Origin: Thalassobacillus_A hwangdonensis
GTDB taxonomy: Bacteria > Bacillota > Bacilli > Bacillales > Halobacillaceae
NCBI RefSeq assembly: GCF_042675915.1
Contig: NZ_JBHTKL010000005.1
Location: 806,001-870,000, forward strand
DNA: 64,000 bases
Direction: 5' to 3'
Numbering within the stretch: position 1 is the stretch's first letter; each line of letters begins with the position of its first letter. Below the pieces are notes generated by a model. It saw nothing but the letters and a program-made list of their open reading frames with translations, did not search any database and was not told the origin of the DNA. Position numbers and translations under genes: made by a program. This document shows positions 16,627 through 25,553 of this stretch, piece after piece.

Positions 16627-19026
16627 GTGAAGCAACACCACATTGGTATTACAGGGATGACCTGCTCAGCATGCTCAACACGTATTGAAAAAGTACTCAA
16701 TCGAATGAATGGCGTTGAAGCCAACGTGAACTTATCCATGGAAAGCGCAGCATTGAATTTTGACGAAAGCCAGATCGAGATGGAAGAACTGATCGGCAAG
16801 ATTAAGAAGCTCGGATATGGAGTCAAGGAGGAAAAAGTAGATTTGGATATTCGTGGCATGACATGTTCAGCATGTTCCGGCCGCATCGAAAAAGGATTGA
16901 ACCGGACACCTGGTGTCTACAGTGCCAATATAAACCTTACTACTGAATCAGGAACGATTACATATATCCCTGGTCTGGTATCGTTGGAAGAGATAATGGA
17001 AAAAGTGAAAAAGCTTGGCTATGAAGCAGTAGTGAAACAGGAGAGTAAAGAAAGGAAATCTCAAAAAGAAAAAGAGATACAGCGACAAAAAATCGTTTTC
17101 CTGATTTCAGCTGTACTATCCTTTCCTCTCCTGCTGACTATGATCGGCCATCTACCTTTTGACACCGGTGTGACCGTGCCGGGATTCATTGCAAACCCGT
17201 GGGTACAATTCACTCTCGCTGGAATTGTACAATTTGGAATAGGCTCCACCTTTTACGCTGGGGCATTTCGGGCACTAGCAAATAAAAGTGCCAATATGGA
17301 TGTACTGGTCGCATTAGGTACTTCTGCAGCTTATTTTTATAGTGTGGTACAAACCATATTGTGGCAGACAGGCCAAGCCATGCATCCGGAACTGTATTAT
17401 GAAACAAGTGCCGTATTGATTACCCTGATCATTCTCGGAAAATTATTCGAAGCTATGGCAAAAGGACGTACGACTCAAGCCATCACTAAACTACTGAATC
17501 TTCAAGCCAAAGAGGCTGTAGTTCTGAAAGGTGGTCAGGAATTAAGCATTCCAGTTGACCAAGTGATGGTTGGCGATCACATTATCGTCAAGCCGGGGGA
17601 GAAGATACCGGTAGACGGGGAAGTCATTCAAGGGGTATCCTCAATCGATGAGTCGATGATAACCGGAGAATCGATCCCAGTAGACAAAGATATCGGGGAT
17701 ATCGTAATAGGCTCGACAATTAATAAAAACGGGACCATTACAATGGAAGCGAAGAAGGTCGGCAGGGATACTGCTCTGGCAGGGATCATTAAGATTGTTG
17801 AGGATGCACAAGGTTCCAAGGCTCCGATACAAAGAATGGCTGATAAAATTTCGGGAATTTTTGTTCCAATCGTAGTGGGAATCAGTGTAGTTACATTTCT
17901 TACCTGGTTCTTCATAGTCAATCCCGGTGTATGGTCATCGGCTCTGGAAGCTTCCATTGCTGTTCTAGTAATTGCTTGCCCTTGTGCTTTGGGCTTGGCT
18001 ACCCCAACCTCAATCATGGTAGGCTCAGGACGTGGTGCTGAAATGGGGATCCTGTTCAAAGGTGGAGAATTCCTGGAAGGCACCCAAAGTATCCAAGCGG
18101 TCCTATTAGATAAGACAGGGACCATTACAGAAGGAAAACCACGCGTTACCGATGTAAAGACTTTAACTGGAGACGCCTCTGACTTTTATTTGGTTTCCAG
18201 TGCCGAAAAAAGATCGGAACATCCTTTAGCGAGCGCTATTGTTGCATATGCGATTGAAGAAGAGTTCGACTCCCTGGATCCGGATGAGTTCCAGTCGATT
18301 TCAGGTCATGGTGTCATTGCTCAGGTATCCGGTAAGAATGTAGCGGTTGGAACCAGGAGGCTGATGCGGGAACAAAACATCGATTTCAGTGATGCGGAGT
18401 CCTATTTAGAGTCTTATGAAGCAAACGGCAGAACCGCAGTACTTGCTGCAATTGATGGGAAAGTCCAATTTGTCATCGCAATCGCAGACACCGTTAAACC
18501 AAGTTCTAAAGAAGCAATTGCACAAATGCAAAGCTTAGGTTTAGAAGTATATATGATGACTGGCGATAACCAGCTTACAGCAAAAGCAGTAGCGCGGGAA
18601 GTCGGGATTCAAGAATCGAATGTATTTGCAGAAGTATTACCTGAAAACAAAGCAGAACACGTGAAAAGAATCCAAGCTTCAGGAATGAAAGTGGCGATGG
18701 TTGGAGATGGAATCAATGATGCTCCAGCACTGGTCACTGCGGATATTGGGATCGCTATTGGAAGCGGGACAGACGTAGCCATTGAAGCAGCGGATGTAAC
18801 ACTGATAAGTGGAGATCTACTCAATATTCCTAAAGCGATTAAATTAAGTAGGAAGACAATGCGTAACATCCGTCAGAATCTATTTTGGGCTTTATTCTAC
18901 AACACGAGTGGAATCCCGGTCGCAGCTATTGGCCTGCTGGCTCCTTGGGTTGCAGGGGCGGCCATGGCATTCAGCTCCGTGTCTGTAGTATCAAACTCAT
19001 TGCGATTGAAACGTCAAAAAGTGTGA
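16627..19026 (+). CDS. copA: Copper-exporting P1B-type ATPase CopA
   Basis: 799 residues, full length, from a GTG with AGGGGGG 8 nt upstream (a stop lies in frame just before it). Two N-terminal metal-binding domains carry GMTCSAC at Cys13/16 and Cys80/83. Then come membrane helices, the actuator TGES, the CPC ion site (Cys451-Pro-Cys453), DKTGT with phosphorylated Asp495, the HP motif (SEHPLA) and GDGINDAPAL. It pumps Cu(I) out of the cell with ATP. A terminator follows. Confidence 0.97.
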   Translation: MKQHHIGITGMTCSACSTRIEKVLNRMNGVEANVNLSMESAALNFDESQIEMEELIGKIKKLGYGVKEEKVDLDIRGMTCSACSGRIEKGLNRTPGVYSANINLTTESGTITYIPGLVSLEEIMEKVKKLGYEAVVKQESKERKSQKEKEIQRQKIVFLISAVLSFPLLLTMIGHLPFDTGVTVPGFIANPWVQFTLAGIVQFGIGSTFYAGAFRALANKSANMDVLVALGTSAAYFYSVVQTILWQTGQAMHPELYYETSAVLITLIILGKLFEAMAKGRTTQAITKLLNLQAKEAVVLKGGQELSIPVDQVMVGDHIIVKPGEKIPVDGEVIQGVSSIDESMITGESIPVDKDIGDIVIGSTINKNGTITMEAKKVGRDTALAGIIKIVEDAQGSKAPIQRMADKISGIFVPIVVGISVVTFLTWFFIVNPGVWSSALEASIAVLVIACPCALGLATPTSIMVGSGRGAEMGILFKGGEFLEGTQSIQAVLLDKTGTITEGKPRVTDVKTLTGDASDFYLVSSAEKRSEHPLASAIVAYAIEEEFDSLDPDEFQSISGHGVIAQVSGKNVAVGTRRLMREQNIDFSDAESYLESYEANGRTAVLAAIDGKVQFVIAIADTVKPSSKEAIAQMQSLGLEVYMMTGDNQLTAKAVAREVGIQESNVFAEVLPENKAEHVKRIQASGMKVAMVGDGINDAPALVTADIGIAIGSGTDVAIEAADVTLISGDLLNIPKAIKLSRKTMRNIRQNLFWALFYNTSGIPVAAIGLLAPWVAGAAMAFSSVSVVSNSLRLKRQKV

Positions 19027-19030
19027 ATTT

Positions 19031-19066
19031 AAAAGGTGCCTGGCTGATGAGCCTGGCACTTTTATA
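19031..19066 (+). terminator. Terminator of the copper operon
   Basis: GTGCCTGGCT pairs with AGCCTGGCAC (one T-T mismatch), flanked by AAAA and TTTTAT, shortly after the copA stop. Confidence 0.85.
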
Positions 19067-19254
19067 TTTTAAATGTAGGTTTTATTAAGATGGATCCATT
19101 AATGTAATATCTAAGGTTCGTGAAAAGTGCTCGGATATAATTTACATATTTTTCATAAATTGGGTTTTCGGTGTGTCGAATGGTGGTAGGTAATAAGGAG
19201 TGATTATTGGTGAAAAATTCTTAACACACTAAATTCAAAGGGAGCGTTAATTGG

Positions 19255-19947
19255 ATGAGGAAACTGCTAGTACTTGTAATGTTTATTTTGACTGTTTCTA
19301 TGTTGGCAGCCTGCGGTGGTGAAGAGGGAACATCTGATTCAGATGTGGAACAGGTGGAAGCATCCACTGATGAAGGTACAGAAGATGAAGAGGAAAATGA
19401 GGAAGACACCACTGAAGAAGAAATGGACAGTGAGGAGAATACAGAAGATTCCTCTATGGATGACATGAGTACTGAGGAAAATACCGAGGATTCCTCCATG
19501 GATGATATGGACACCGAGGAAAGTACAGAAGAAACGATGGGCGATGAGAGCAGTGCTGCCGTTCCTGAAGAACTGGAAGCTGAAGTGATAGCAGTCGTTG
19601 AAGAGAACTTAAAGCTTGCAGAAGAGGAAGACTATGAGGCATATATGAATATGAACGCGGAACAAGCGGTAACAGAACAGCTCGAAGCTCAAACACAAGC
19701 ACTTTTTGAAAATTATGAGCTCGACTATGAGCTGGAAGAAATCTCTGTGCGTTCAGCCTCTGAAGAGCAAGCAGTGGTGGAGGTCGTCCAGAAAACGATG
19801 GCAACTGATATTGCGGAAGGGTACCAATTCCAGAATAACAGAGTAAATGCAATCCATACGCTAATTAAAGAAGATGGAGAATATAAATTTGCTCAATCCC
19901 AGATTGTAGGCATGCAGAACCTTGATGAGAATGGAGAACCGATGTAA
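19255..19947 (+). CDS. Lipoprotein with acidic repeat linker and C-terminal NTF2-like region
   Basis: 230 residues. A type II signal peptide ends in LAAC (Cys20). Residues 22-105 are very acidic and include near-repeats of the unit ENTEDSSMDDM. The C-terminal 120 residues (VIAVVEENLKLAEEEDYEAYM ... TLIKEDGEYKFAQSQI) look like a small alpha+beta NTF2/DUF4878-type domain. This is an inference from pattern; the function is unknown. It is monocistronic with a terminator at 20003. Confidence 0.78.
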   Translation: MRKLLVLVMFILTVSMLAACGGEEGTSDSDVEQVEASTDEGTEDEEENEEDTTEEEMDSEENTEDSSMDDMSTEENTEDSSMDDMDTEESTEETMGDESSAAVPEELEAEVIAVVEENLKLAEEEDYEAYMNMNAEQAVTEQLEAQTQALFENYELDYELEEISVRSASEEQAVVEVVQKTMATDIAEGYQFQNNRVNAIHTLIKEDGEYKFAQSQIVGMQNLDENGEPM

Positions 19948-20002
19948 ACAAATTAGACGGACAATCGAGTCCGCTCCTGAGGTATAAAAATTAAAGATAA
20001 GG

Positions 20003-20038
20003 AAGAGTCACTGAGATAGTCACAGTGGCTCTTTATTA
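20003..20038 (+). terminator. Terminator after the acidic lipoprotein
   Basis: AGAGTCACTG / CAGTGGCTCT stem followed by TTATTAA. Confidence 0.65.
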
Positions 20039-20063
20039 ATGCCGACACTTTATCAGTTTAACG

Positions 20064-20130
20064 CACTGAGGGACAACGCACTGAGGGACAGTCCCTCAGT
20101 GAGTTAATGCGTTAATGCGTTAATGCGTTA
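20064..20130. repeat. Dispersed palindromic element, copy 1, with GCGTTAAT tandem
   Basis: CACTGAGGGAC occurs twice. The second copy forms a hairpin with GTCCCTCAGTG, followed by four tandem GTTAATGC-type units. Related sequence lies at 48757 and 60112. It is intergenic, at the 3' end of the gene at 20128. Confidence 0.75.
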
Positions 20131-20946
20131 ATAAATTTCTTCAGTGGATTCCGTGACTACATCGTATTTATATACTGTTCCTGTGAATGGATCAACGTGG
20201 AAAAACTTAGTCCTATAATGATTCCGATAGGTTTCAATTACATATTTTTCACCATTCACAACTCTCTCAATATAATCTTCGAACGTTGGATTCTCTATAT
20301 CGACGATATCAAGTTCATCAGGGCTAGCGTCTAATGCGTAACCTAACAAACGATATGCATCTGAAAGTGTATGCAAGGAATTCAAACTCGTGATCAACCA
20401 ATCGTCTTCTTCCTTTTCCAACGTATATTCAAATAATGTAGGCTGTTCATACAAGTTTACTTCCACATAGACCTTTCGTTGATCATTACTATCTACTATT
20501 CGGTAATTTGTAGGCAGTTCTTGATCTGCCAATGGGAAGGTGTAGGAGTATTCATACACATAGCCAGGGTTGTCATAAATGTTCTTTAAAAGGCGTTCAC
20601 TGAGTGGTGCTTCAATTCGGTTCAAGATTTCTTCGAACGACTCATTGAAAGATAATCCAGTTTCATCTTCCTGGAAAGCATCTGCAAATACCTCTAGTGC
20701 TTCCGTTTCACTGTCGATGATCAACTGGATCGTTTCCTCATCTGTGAGAGTATCTTCGACTGGGGTGTTCAATTCATCCTGTTCCTGATTTTTATCCGCA
20801 CTACTGGCAACCTCCTCCTCTTGTACGCTGGCAGTCTCTGAAGCAGTTGTTTCATTCTTTGTTTCATCTTTTGATTCCCCTATTGCATTGTTGCAACCGG
20901 CCAACAGAAATACTGTCATCAAAAAAATCATTGGTGTTTTTTGCAT
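20128..20946 (-). CDS. Lipoprotein of unknown function
   Basis: 272 residues from the ATG at 20946, preceded by AAAGGA. The frame continues upstream, but the start is fixed by the signal peptide MQKTPMIFLMTVFLLAGC, a clear lipobox with Cys18. An acidic Ser/Thr-rich linker (about 25-85) leads to a folded C-terminal domain of about 185 residues with no motif I recognise. It is exported and membrane-anchored. Transcription runs toward the palindrome at 20064. Confidence 0.78.
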   Translation of the reverse strand: MQKTPMIFLMTVFLLAGCNNAIGESKDETKNETTASETASVQEEEVASSADKNQEQDELNTPVEDTLTDEETIQLIIDSETEALEVFADAFQEDETGLSFNESFEEILNRIEAPLSERLLKNIYDNPGYVYEYSYTFPLADQELPTNYRIVDSNDQRKVYVEVNLYEQPTLFEYTLEKEEDDWLITSLNSLHTLSDAYRLLGYALDASPDELDIVDIENPTFEDYIERVVNGEKYVIETYRNHYRTKFFHVDPFTGTVYKYDVVTESTEEIY

Positions 20947-21107
20947 AGAAGCATCCTTTCTAAGTCTAGAGTAGTAAATAAATCCTTTGATAAGTGCAAC
21001 GTTTCTAAGTATATACCAAATTTTTCTTATATGTAAGACTATATAACTATCAGTCTCATAATCCTTCAAAATTAAAAGTGTTTACACCGTCTGCACTTCT
21101 CAACTCG

Positions 21108-21761
21108 TCAAAAACATAGGGCAAAAGGATTCTCCTCACTCGTTTTTTTCCATACCCATTTCACTTCTTTATTAGGATCGATCCAGCACCATGCTGCCAA
21201 TGCTGCTGCACATGCATCGATGGTATGGGAGGTTTGACTGACAGAAATCGGAAGCCCTTCAATCCCCTGTGATGGAAACCACTCTGCAATTGCAATTCTT
21301 GAGTCAAGTTCCTTCTTATACAATAGAGCATGTTTCTTATCCTCTAAACGTGTGCCGATGGCTGCCCCGGGATGGACCTCTGCGACCTGGAGATGATTCA
21401 GAGCTTCTGTCATCATGATTCTTCGCGTCAATGAAATTCCCCGAAGCGTTAAGTATGCCATCCTTGTTAATGTAGGTGGCATTACGGAACTGCCGTTGAG
21501 GCCGTTGTCCTTCATCAATTTCCTCAATTGCTTGTCTTGTGGCCGATCGCCACCTCCATCCTGGTAAGATAATGGTGCATCAATTGCTACTGCTATGTCT
21601 TCGTACTGTTGAGCGGCAACGAGCGTAGTGATGATATCTTCATCAGAAGCACCAAGCATTAAATCATCCAATAGGAGTCGTTCGCCCTTTTGAGAAAAAA
21701 CTGCTACAGCCGTATCTTTATGGTTACCTGGACCAGACAGGTCGATGCCGATGATTTTCAT
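21108..21761 (-). CDS. DUF429-family protein
   Basis: 217 residues from the ATG at 21761 (AAGGAGA upstream; the frame extends further but without a ribosome site). The N-terminal strand KIIGIDLSGPGNHKDTAVAVF with its conserved Asp, then IDAPLSY, and the C-terminal DACAAALAAW match the DUF429 family, which has an RNase-H-like fold. The acidic residues could form a metal site, but no reaction is known. It is a single gene beside a lipoprotein and a regulator. Confidence 0.8.
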   Translation of the reverse strand: MKIIGIDLSGPGNHKDTAVAVFSQKGERLLLDDLMLGASDEDIITTLVAAQQYEDIAVAIDAPLSYQDGGGDRPQDKQLRKLMKDNGLNGSSVMPPTLTRMAYLTLRGISLTRRIMMTEALNHLQVAEVHPGAAIGTRLEDKKHALLYKKELDSRIAIAEWFPSQGIEGLPISVSQTSHTIDACAAALAAWCWIDPNKEVKWVWKKTSEENPFALCF

Positions 21762-21938
21762 AAGCCATCTCCTTATCGTTATCTTGTATAAATTTTTGTT
21801 CCTATTATTGTACATGAAATAGCATACAAGAAATTATCATGTGCATCGATAATTTCAAATCAGAATTTTCTTTTAATAGATTTCCGTTTATACTATATGG
21901 TGGGGGGTATAACAACAGCATAGGACAGGGTGATGAGT

Positions 21939-22661
21939 ATGACGTTGAATTATACAGATTCGGTTCCACTTCATATACAATTGAAACAAATCATTCAACA
22001 GTATATAGTAGAAGGTATTTACGAAGAGAAGATTCCGAGTGAACGTGCTTTTATTGATGAATATCATGTCAGCCGCAGTACGGTCAGGGAAGCGATCAAT
22101 CTTCTTGTGAGAGAAGGTATCGTTGAAAAAAGACATGGCAAAGGGACCTACATAACGCTGAAGCCAATTGATGATTGGCTAGGTAATCTGAGCAGTACAT
22201 CTGAAACGATTGAACGGATGGGGATGAAGCCTGGCGCAAAGTTGATTCATTCAGAAATCGTTCAGTTGAATGAACGCATGCAGAGGATTACGGGTCTCAA
22301 GGAAGCCTATCATTTCATACGGGTACGGTATGCAGACCGTACGCCGATTGGTGTTGAATATCACTATTATCCAACAGATATTGGCCGTAAGTTGAGTACG
22401 TATGATTTGAATGAAGTGACGCTCTATGACGTAATTGAATTAGAGTTGGGCATCAAGATGTTTGAAGCGGATCAAGTCATTCGGTCTGGGATGGTGCCCG
22501 AAGAGGTTGCAAAACTGCTTGATATATCCGATCGCACTTGTATTTTGATAACGGAAAGAAAATTGACCGATGTGAATGAGGAATTTGTAGAACTTGAGCA
22601 AGCATTTTATCGGTCGGACATGTATGCTTTTAAAATCAAATCATCCAGGAATCGTTCATGA
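21939..22661 (+). CDS. GntR-family (HutC subfamily) transcriptional regulator
   Basis: About 241 residues from the ATG at 21939 (GGGTG 6 nt upstream; GTG 21930 and ATG 21933 are alternatives). The N-terminal winged helix is standard (PLHIQLKQIIQQYI, KIPSERAFIDEYHVSRSTVREAINLLVREGIVEKRHGKGTYI). The C-terminal UTRA domain binds an unknown small effector. Upstream lies a G-rich stretch (TGGTGGGGGGTATAAC). A terminator overlaps its stop codon, so the PanD-like gene downstream is separately transcribed or reached by readthrough. Confidence 0.92.
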   Translation: MTLNYTDSVPLHIQLKQIIQQYIVEGIYEEKIPSERAFIDEYHVSRSTVREAINLLVREGIVEKRHGKGTYITLKPIDDWLGNLSSTSETIERMGMKPGAKLIHSEIVQLNERMQRITGLKEAYHFIRVRYADRTPIGVEYHYYPTDIGRKLSTYDLNEVTLYDVIELELGIKMFEADQVIRSGMVPEEVAKLLDISDRTCILITERKLTDVNEEFVELEQAFYRSDMYAFKIKSSRNRS

Positions 22662-22689
22662 ATGCCGGTATCGTTACCGGCATTTTTTC
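22661..22689 (+). terminator. Terminator after the GntR regulator
   Basis: Perfect 10-bp stem AATGCCGGTA / TACCGGCATT, 4-nt loop, then TTTT. It starts at the last base of the stop codon. Confidence 0.9.
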
Positions 22690-22775
22690 ATTCTATGTGC
22701 AACTGGTACGGACGTCCTTACAACATTGCCTATCGACAAGTTGTGTTATACGATATCAAAAAAGGAGGATTTAAT

Positions 22776-23168
22776 ATGCAACGCATGATGTGTAAAGGTA
22801 AAATTCACCGCGCTACAGTAACAGAAGCTGAACTTGATTATGTAGGTAGTATTACAATTGATTATAAGTTGATGAAAGAAGCAGATATCAAACCTTACGA
22901 AATGGTCCAGATTACGAACCTTAAAAATGCAACGAGATGGAAGACGTATGCTATACCTGCACCTGAAGGCTCGAAACGGATCTGCCTGAATGGACCTCCT
23001 GCCCACTTGTTTTCTCCTGGGGACATCGTCATCATCCTAAGTCTCGGCATGATGACAGATGAAGAAATCGAAACACTGAAGCCTAGGGTCGTTTTTGTTG
23101 ATGAAGAAAATGAAATCACTTCCGTAGAAGAGCATGACTTACATTGGCCAGAAGGCGTCAAAGCCTGA
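22776..23168 (+). CDS. panD: Aspartate 1-decarboxylase (PanD) or PanD-like pyruvoyl enzyme
   Basis: 130 residues from the ATG at 22776 with AAAAGGAGG upstream. It has the PanD fold signature: KGKIHRATVTEAELDYVGSITID, where the Gly24-Ser25 bond is the self-cleavage site that makes the pyruvoyl group. NATRWKTYAI holds the conserved Arg and Tyr. PanD decarboxylates aspartate to beta-alanine for pantothenate. Unusually, the conserved NGAA that lines the active site reads NGPP here, and no panB or panC is nearby. It may be a paralog with altered activity. A terminator follows. Confidence 0.86.
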   Translation: MQRMMCKGKIHRATVTEAELDYVGSITIDYKLMKEADIKPYEMVQITNLKNATRWKTYAIPAPEGSKRICLNGPPAHLFSPGDIVIILSLGMMTDEEIETLKPRVVFVDEENEITSVEEHDLHWPEGVKA

Positions 23169-23178
23169 CACCGTTCTT

Positions 23179-23212
23179 CCAGCTGATCGCTTGATCAGCT
23201 GGGTTTCTTTTA
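23179..23212 (+). terminator. Terminator after the PanD-like gene
   Basis: Perfect 10-bp stem CCAGCTGATC / GATCAGCTGG, 4-nt loop, then GTTTCTTTT. Confidence 0.9.
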
Positions 23213-23326
23213 ACCTAGAAGCACCCTACTAGAATACGAGAATGAAAGTGTAACAACTCGCATCCAATCAAGAATGGGTGTGACTTAAATTTTCAAAATA
23301 GTCGGAAAAACCGAAGGAGGGCAAAC

Positions 23327-24538
23327 ATGAGATTTTGGTTTACATGTAATGGCTGTGGAAAAAACAAAACATTTGATTTAATTGAAACCAAATGTGAATG
23401 TGGTGGCACTTTGGGAGTAGAATATGACCTCGATATGGTGGCACATACATTTACGAAAGAAAGCCTGAAAGAACGGGTTCCTTCTATGTGGAGATATAAA
23501 GAGCTTCTCCCTGTCGAACATATGGAAAATGTCATTTCCTTAGGGGAAGGCTGGACGCCGCTCGTCCGCCTTGAAGAAGCGGAGAAAGAATATCCTGTCA
23601 AAAAGTTGTGGGTGAAGCGGGAAGAACAGAACCCGACTGGCAGCTTCAAATCACGCGGATCATCAGCAGCAGTGTCTGTAGCAAATGAGTATGGGGTCAA
23701 AAAAGTTGCCGTGAATTCTAATGGGAATGCCGCTTCAGCACTAGCTGCATATGCGGGCTACGCTGGAATGGAAGCATATGCGTTCGTGCCTAAGGATTGC
23801 CCAGGCCTGATTGTGGAAGAATGCATGCTGCACGGTGCTCATACGTTTTTGGTGGATGGTTTGATCCAGGATGCTGGAAAGCTGATCCAGGACGGAAAAA
23901 AAGAGCAGGGCTGGCACAATGTCGGCACATTGAAGGAACCGGGAAGAGCTGAAGGAAAAAAGACGATGGGATTGGAATTGGCAGAACAATTTGATTGGAA
24001 CCTGCCAGACGTAATCATCTACCCGACAGGCGGTGGATCCGGTGTCATCGGGATGTGGAATGCGTTTCTGCAGCTGAAAGAGCTTGGGTTCATTGAAGGA
24101 GATCTTCCGAAAATCGTCAGCGTGCAGGAAGATGGCTGTCAGCCTATTGTTACTTCGATTGAAACTGAAAGTCCATTCTCTGCACAAACCTATGGAGTCG
24201 TGTCCAACCCGACCGGCATGCGAGTACCAAGCCCTCCGGATGGGGAACTGATCACTTCTATCCTACGTGATTCTAATGGGACAGCTGTTGCGGTTACCAA
24301 AGAAGAAATCAAAGATGCGCAGTCTTACTTCGGTAAGTATGGAGTTTCTTCATCACCGGAAGGATCCGCGACGATGGCAGGATTCAAACGGTTGGTAGAA
24401 GAAGGCTGGCTCTCTGAAGATGACGAAGTCGTACTATTCAATACCTCACACGCTATGAAATACTTACCATATGAAGTGTCGAACGTACCTACAGTAAAGA
24501 ACTATCAGGATTGGATAGCGACTCAGCACGTATTTTAA
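23327..24538 (+). CDS. Threonine synthase-like PLP enzyme with N-terminal zinc ribbon
   Basis: 403 residues. An N-terminal zinc-ribbon-like module (Cys7, Cys10, Cys23, Cys25) precedes a fold-type II PLP domain. The PLP lysine is Lys108 in NPTGSFKSRG, with the phosphate loop IYPTGGGSGV near 226. Threonine synthases have SFKDRG; the Asp is Ser here, as in some threonine dehydratases and diaminopropionate lyases. It could be a threonine synthase, cysteate synthase-like enzyme or ammonia-lyase; the sequence does not decide. It is monocistronic, with GAAGGAGGG at the start and a strong terminator. Confidence 0.85.
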   Translation: MRFWFTCNGCGKNKTFDLIETKCECGGTLGVEYDLDMVAHTFTKESLKERVPSMWRYKELLPVEHMENVISLGEGWTPLVRLEEAEKEYPVKKLWVKREEQNPTGSFKSRGSSAAVSVANEYGVKKVAVNSNGNAASALAAYAGYAGMEAYAFVPKDCPGLIVEECMLHGAHTFLVDGLIQDAGKLIQDGKKEQGWHNVGTLKEPGRAEGKKTMGLELAEQFDWNLPDVIIYPTGGGSGVIGMWNAFLQLKELGFIEGDLPKIVSVQEDGCQPIVTSIETESPFSAQTYGVVSNPTGMRVPSPPDGELITSILRDSNGTAVAVTKEEIKDAQSYFGKYGVSSSPEGSATMAGFKRLVEEGWLSEDDEVVLFNTSHAMKYLPYEVSNVPTVKNYQDWIATQHVF

Positions 24539-24542
24539 TGTA

Positions 24543-24575
24543 AAATGCTAAGCGTAAGCGCTTAGCATTTTTTTG
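24543..24575 (+). terminator. Terminator after the threonine synthase-like gene
   Basis: Perfect 12-bp stem AAATGCTAAGCG / CGCTTAGCATTT with a 4-nt loop and a T run. Confidence 0.93.
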
Positions 24576-24594
24576 TGAGCCAAGTGTAATCTGC

Positions 24595-24715
24595 TTTCCA
24601 GCGAGTCTTAAAAGGTTGCCGGCGAGTTTTTGAATTTACCGGCCACTTGCTCACCTTTACCGGCAACTTCCGGATTTTTCCGGCGCCATCTGAAATTTAC
24701 CGGCGACTGACTCTT
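24595..24715. repeat. Six-unit array of CCGGCG motifs, 20-21 nt period (family 1, array 1)
   Basis: CCGGC-type cores start at 24598 (CCAGCGAG), 24619, 24639, 24660, 24680 and 24700. Each is preceded by TTTA or TTT and followed by AGT, ACT or CCAT, with variable AT-rich filler. Same family at 41075 and 61383. It holds no ORF and no obvious hairpin. Confidence 0.85.
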
Positions 24716-24892
24716 AATACTTACAATCTCTATACGCTTAGCACTTTTTGATCGCAATTTACGATAGGGTATTAGGTGTGTATATTTTCCTGATTAGTCC
24801 AATTATTCGGGTTTATATTCCTGATTTAGGCATAATTAGATAAAGCATCAAAGGTAATTATGGTATTATTAGATTATCAACTTCATATATTC

Positions 24893-24978
24893 GACAAAGG
24901 CAAACCTATTGAAAAGTAGGGACGCAAAGCTACAGGGGCTAAAGGTGTTTATCTATGCTTGCCAGCTGCCAATTACGT
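24893..24978 (+). ncRNA. Cyclic di-GMP-I riboswitch (GEMM) aptamer
   Basis: The conserved GEMM-I core is readable: ACAAAGGCAAACC, GAAA tetraloop between CTATT and AGTAGG, GGGACGCAAAGC, CTAAAGG, and the closing GCCAGCTGCC. P1 forms from GGCA (24899-24902) and TGCC (24967-24970). It precedes a terminator and a two-gene unit encoding a lipoprotein and a secreted repeat protein. The class binds c-di-GMP, the second messenger for sessile/motile choice. Confidence is high for the aptamer; its sign of control is inferred. Confidence 0.93.
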
Positions 24979-25018
24979 GTAAACCTATCCATGTAATTGG
25001 ATAGGTTTATTTATTTTT
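24969..25018 (+). terminator. Riboswitch expression platform (terminator and antiterminator)
   Basis: Terminator: AAACCTATCC (24981-24990) pairs with GGATAGGTTT (24999-25008), then ATTTATTTTTT. A rival helix CCAATTAC (24969-24976) / GTAATTGG (24993-25000) uses both the 3' strand of aptamer P1 and two bases of the terminator. Ligand binding should stabilise P1, block the rival helix and let the terminator form, so an OFF switch is predicted. Confidence 0.8.
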
Positions 25019-25040
25019 TCAATACAAAGGAGGTTAGGAT

Positions 25041-25541
25041 TTGAGATTCCGCAGCTTTATCGTAAGTATTTTGTTGTTATTTACATTAAGTGCATGTAAT
25101 TCGCCTGAGGAGGTGCAAGGCAAACAAGGGAATTCTTCTAAAGAGAGTAAAGAATCGGTCTTATACGAAAATACTTCTTATCATTTATCTGTTGGGGAAA
25201 TGGAAGGCTGGTTACTTGAAAAAGAGACAGACGAAGGTAGACTTCATGCGAAATTCACCAACAATCAATCGAAAGCAATTGTAACCGTAACCGAAACAAC
25301 TAAATCTTTCGAAAACATCAAAGATGAGTTGAAAGATGGAGCGGGTAAAGTAGATGTGGTTCAAGATGATAAGGCTTCTATTTCTTTTATCTCTGGATTG
25401 AATGAAAAGATGAGAACAGATATTTATATAAAGAAACATCGAGAATTTACATATGTATTTACGTTCATTTCACCTCTCTCAGCTTATGAGAAGAAAGAGA
25501 ATGAGATCAAAAAATTCTTGGATGAAGTCCATCTAAAATAA
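25041..25541 (+). CDS. Lipoprotein under c-di-GMP riboswitch control
   Basis: 166 residues from a TTG with AAGGAGG upstream. The signal peptide ends in the lipobox LSAC (Cys19), followed by a Lys/Ser-rich linker and one compact alpha+beta domain of about 125 residues (YENTSYHLSVGEMEGWLLE ... VFTFISPLSAYEKKENEIKKFLDEVHL). The pattern resembles small PsbP/DUF-type extracellular lipoproteins, but I cannot name the family. It is the first gene after the riboswitch and lies 12 bp from the repeat protein gene, so both share the leader. Confidence 0.8.
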   Translation: MRFRSFIVSILLLFTLSACNSPEEVQGKQGNSSKESKESVLYENTSYHLSVGEMEGWLLEKETDEGRLHAKFTNNQSKAIVTVTETTKSFENIKDELKDGAGKVDVVQDDKASISFISGLNEKMRTDIYIKKHREFTYVFTFISPLSAYEKKENEIKKFLDEVHLK

Positions 25542-25553
25542 GGGGGATTTATA

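Noticed and set aside
21887..21911. G-tract before the GntR gene as a third CsoR-like operator
   Set aside because: GGTGGGGGGTATAAC only partly matches; no ATAC flank at the expected place and no copper-related gene. Left as an unproven similarity.
22662..22775. Longer PanD-like protein starting at 22662
   Set aside because: The first 38 residues overlap a terminator and lack similarity to PanD; the ribosome site supports 22776.
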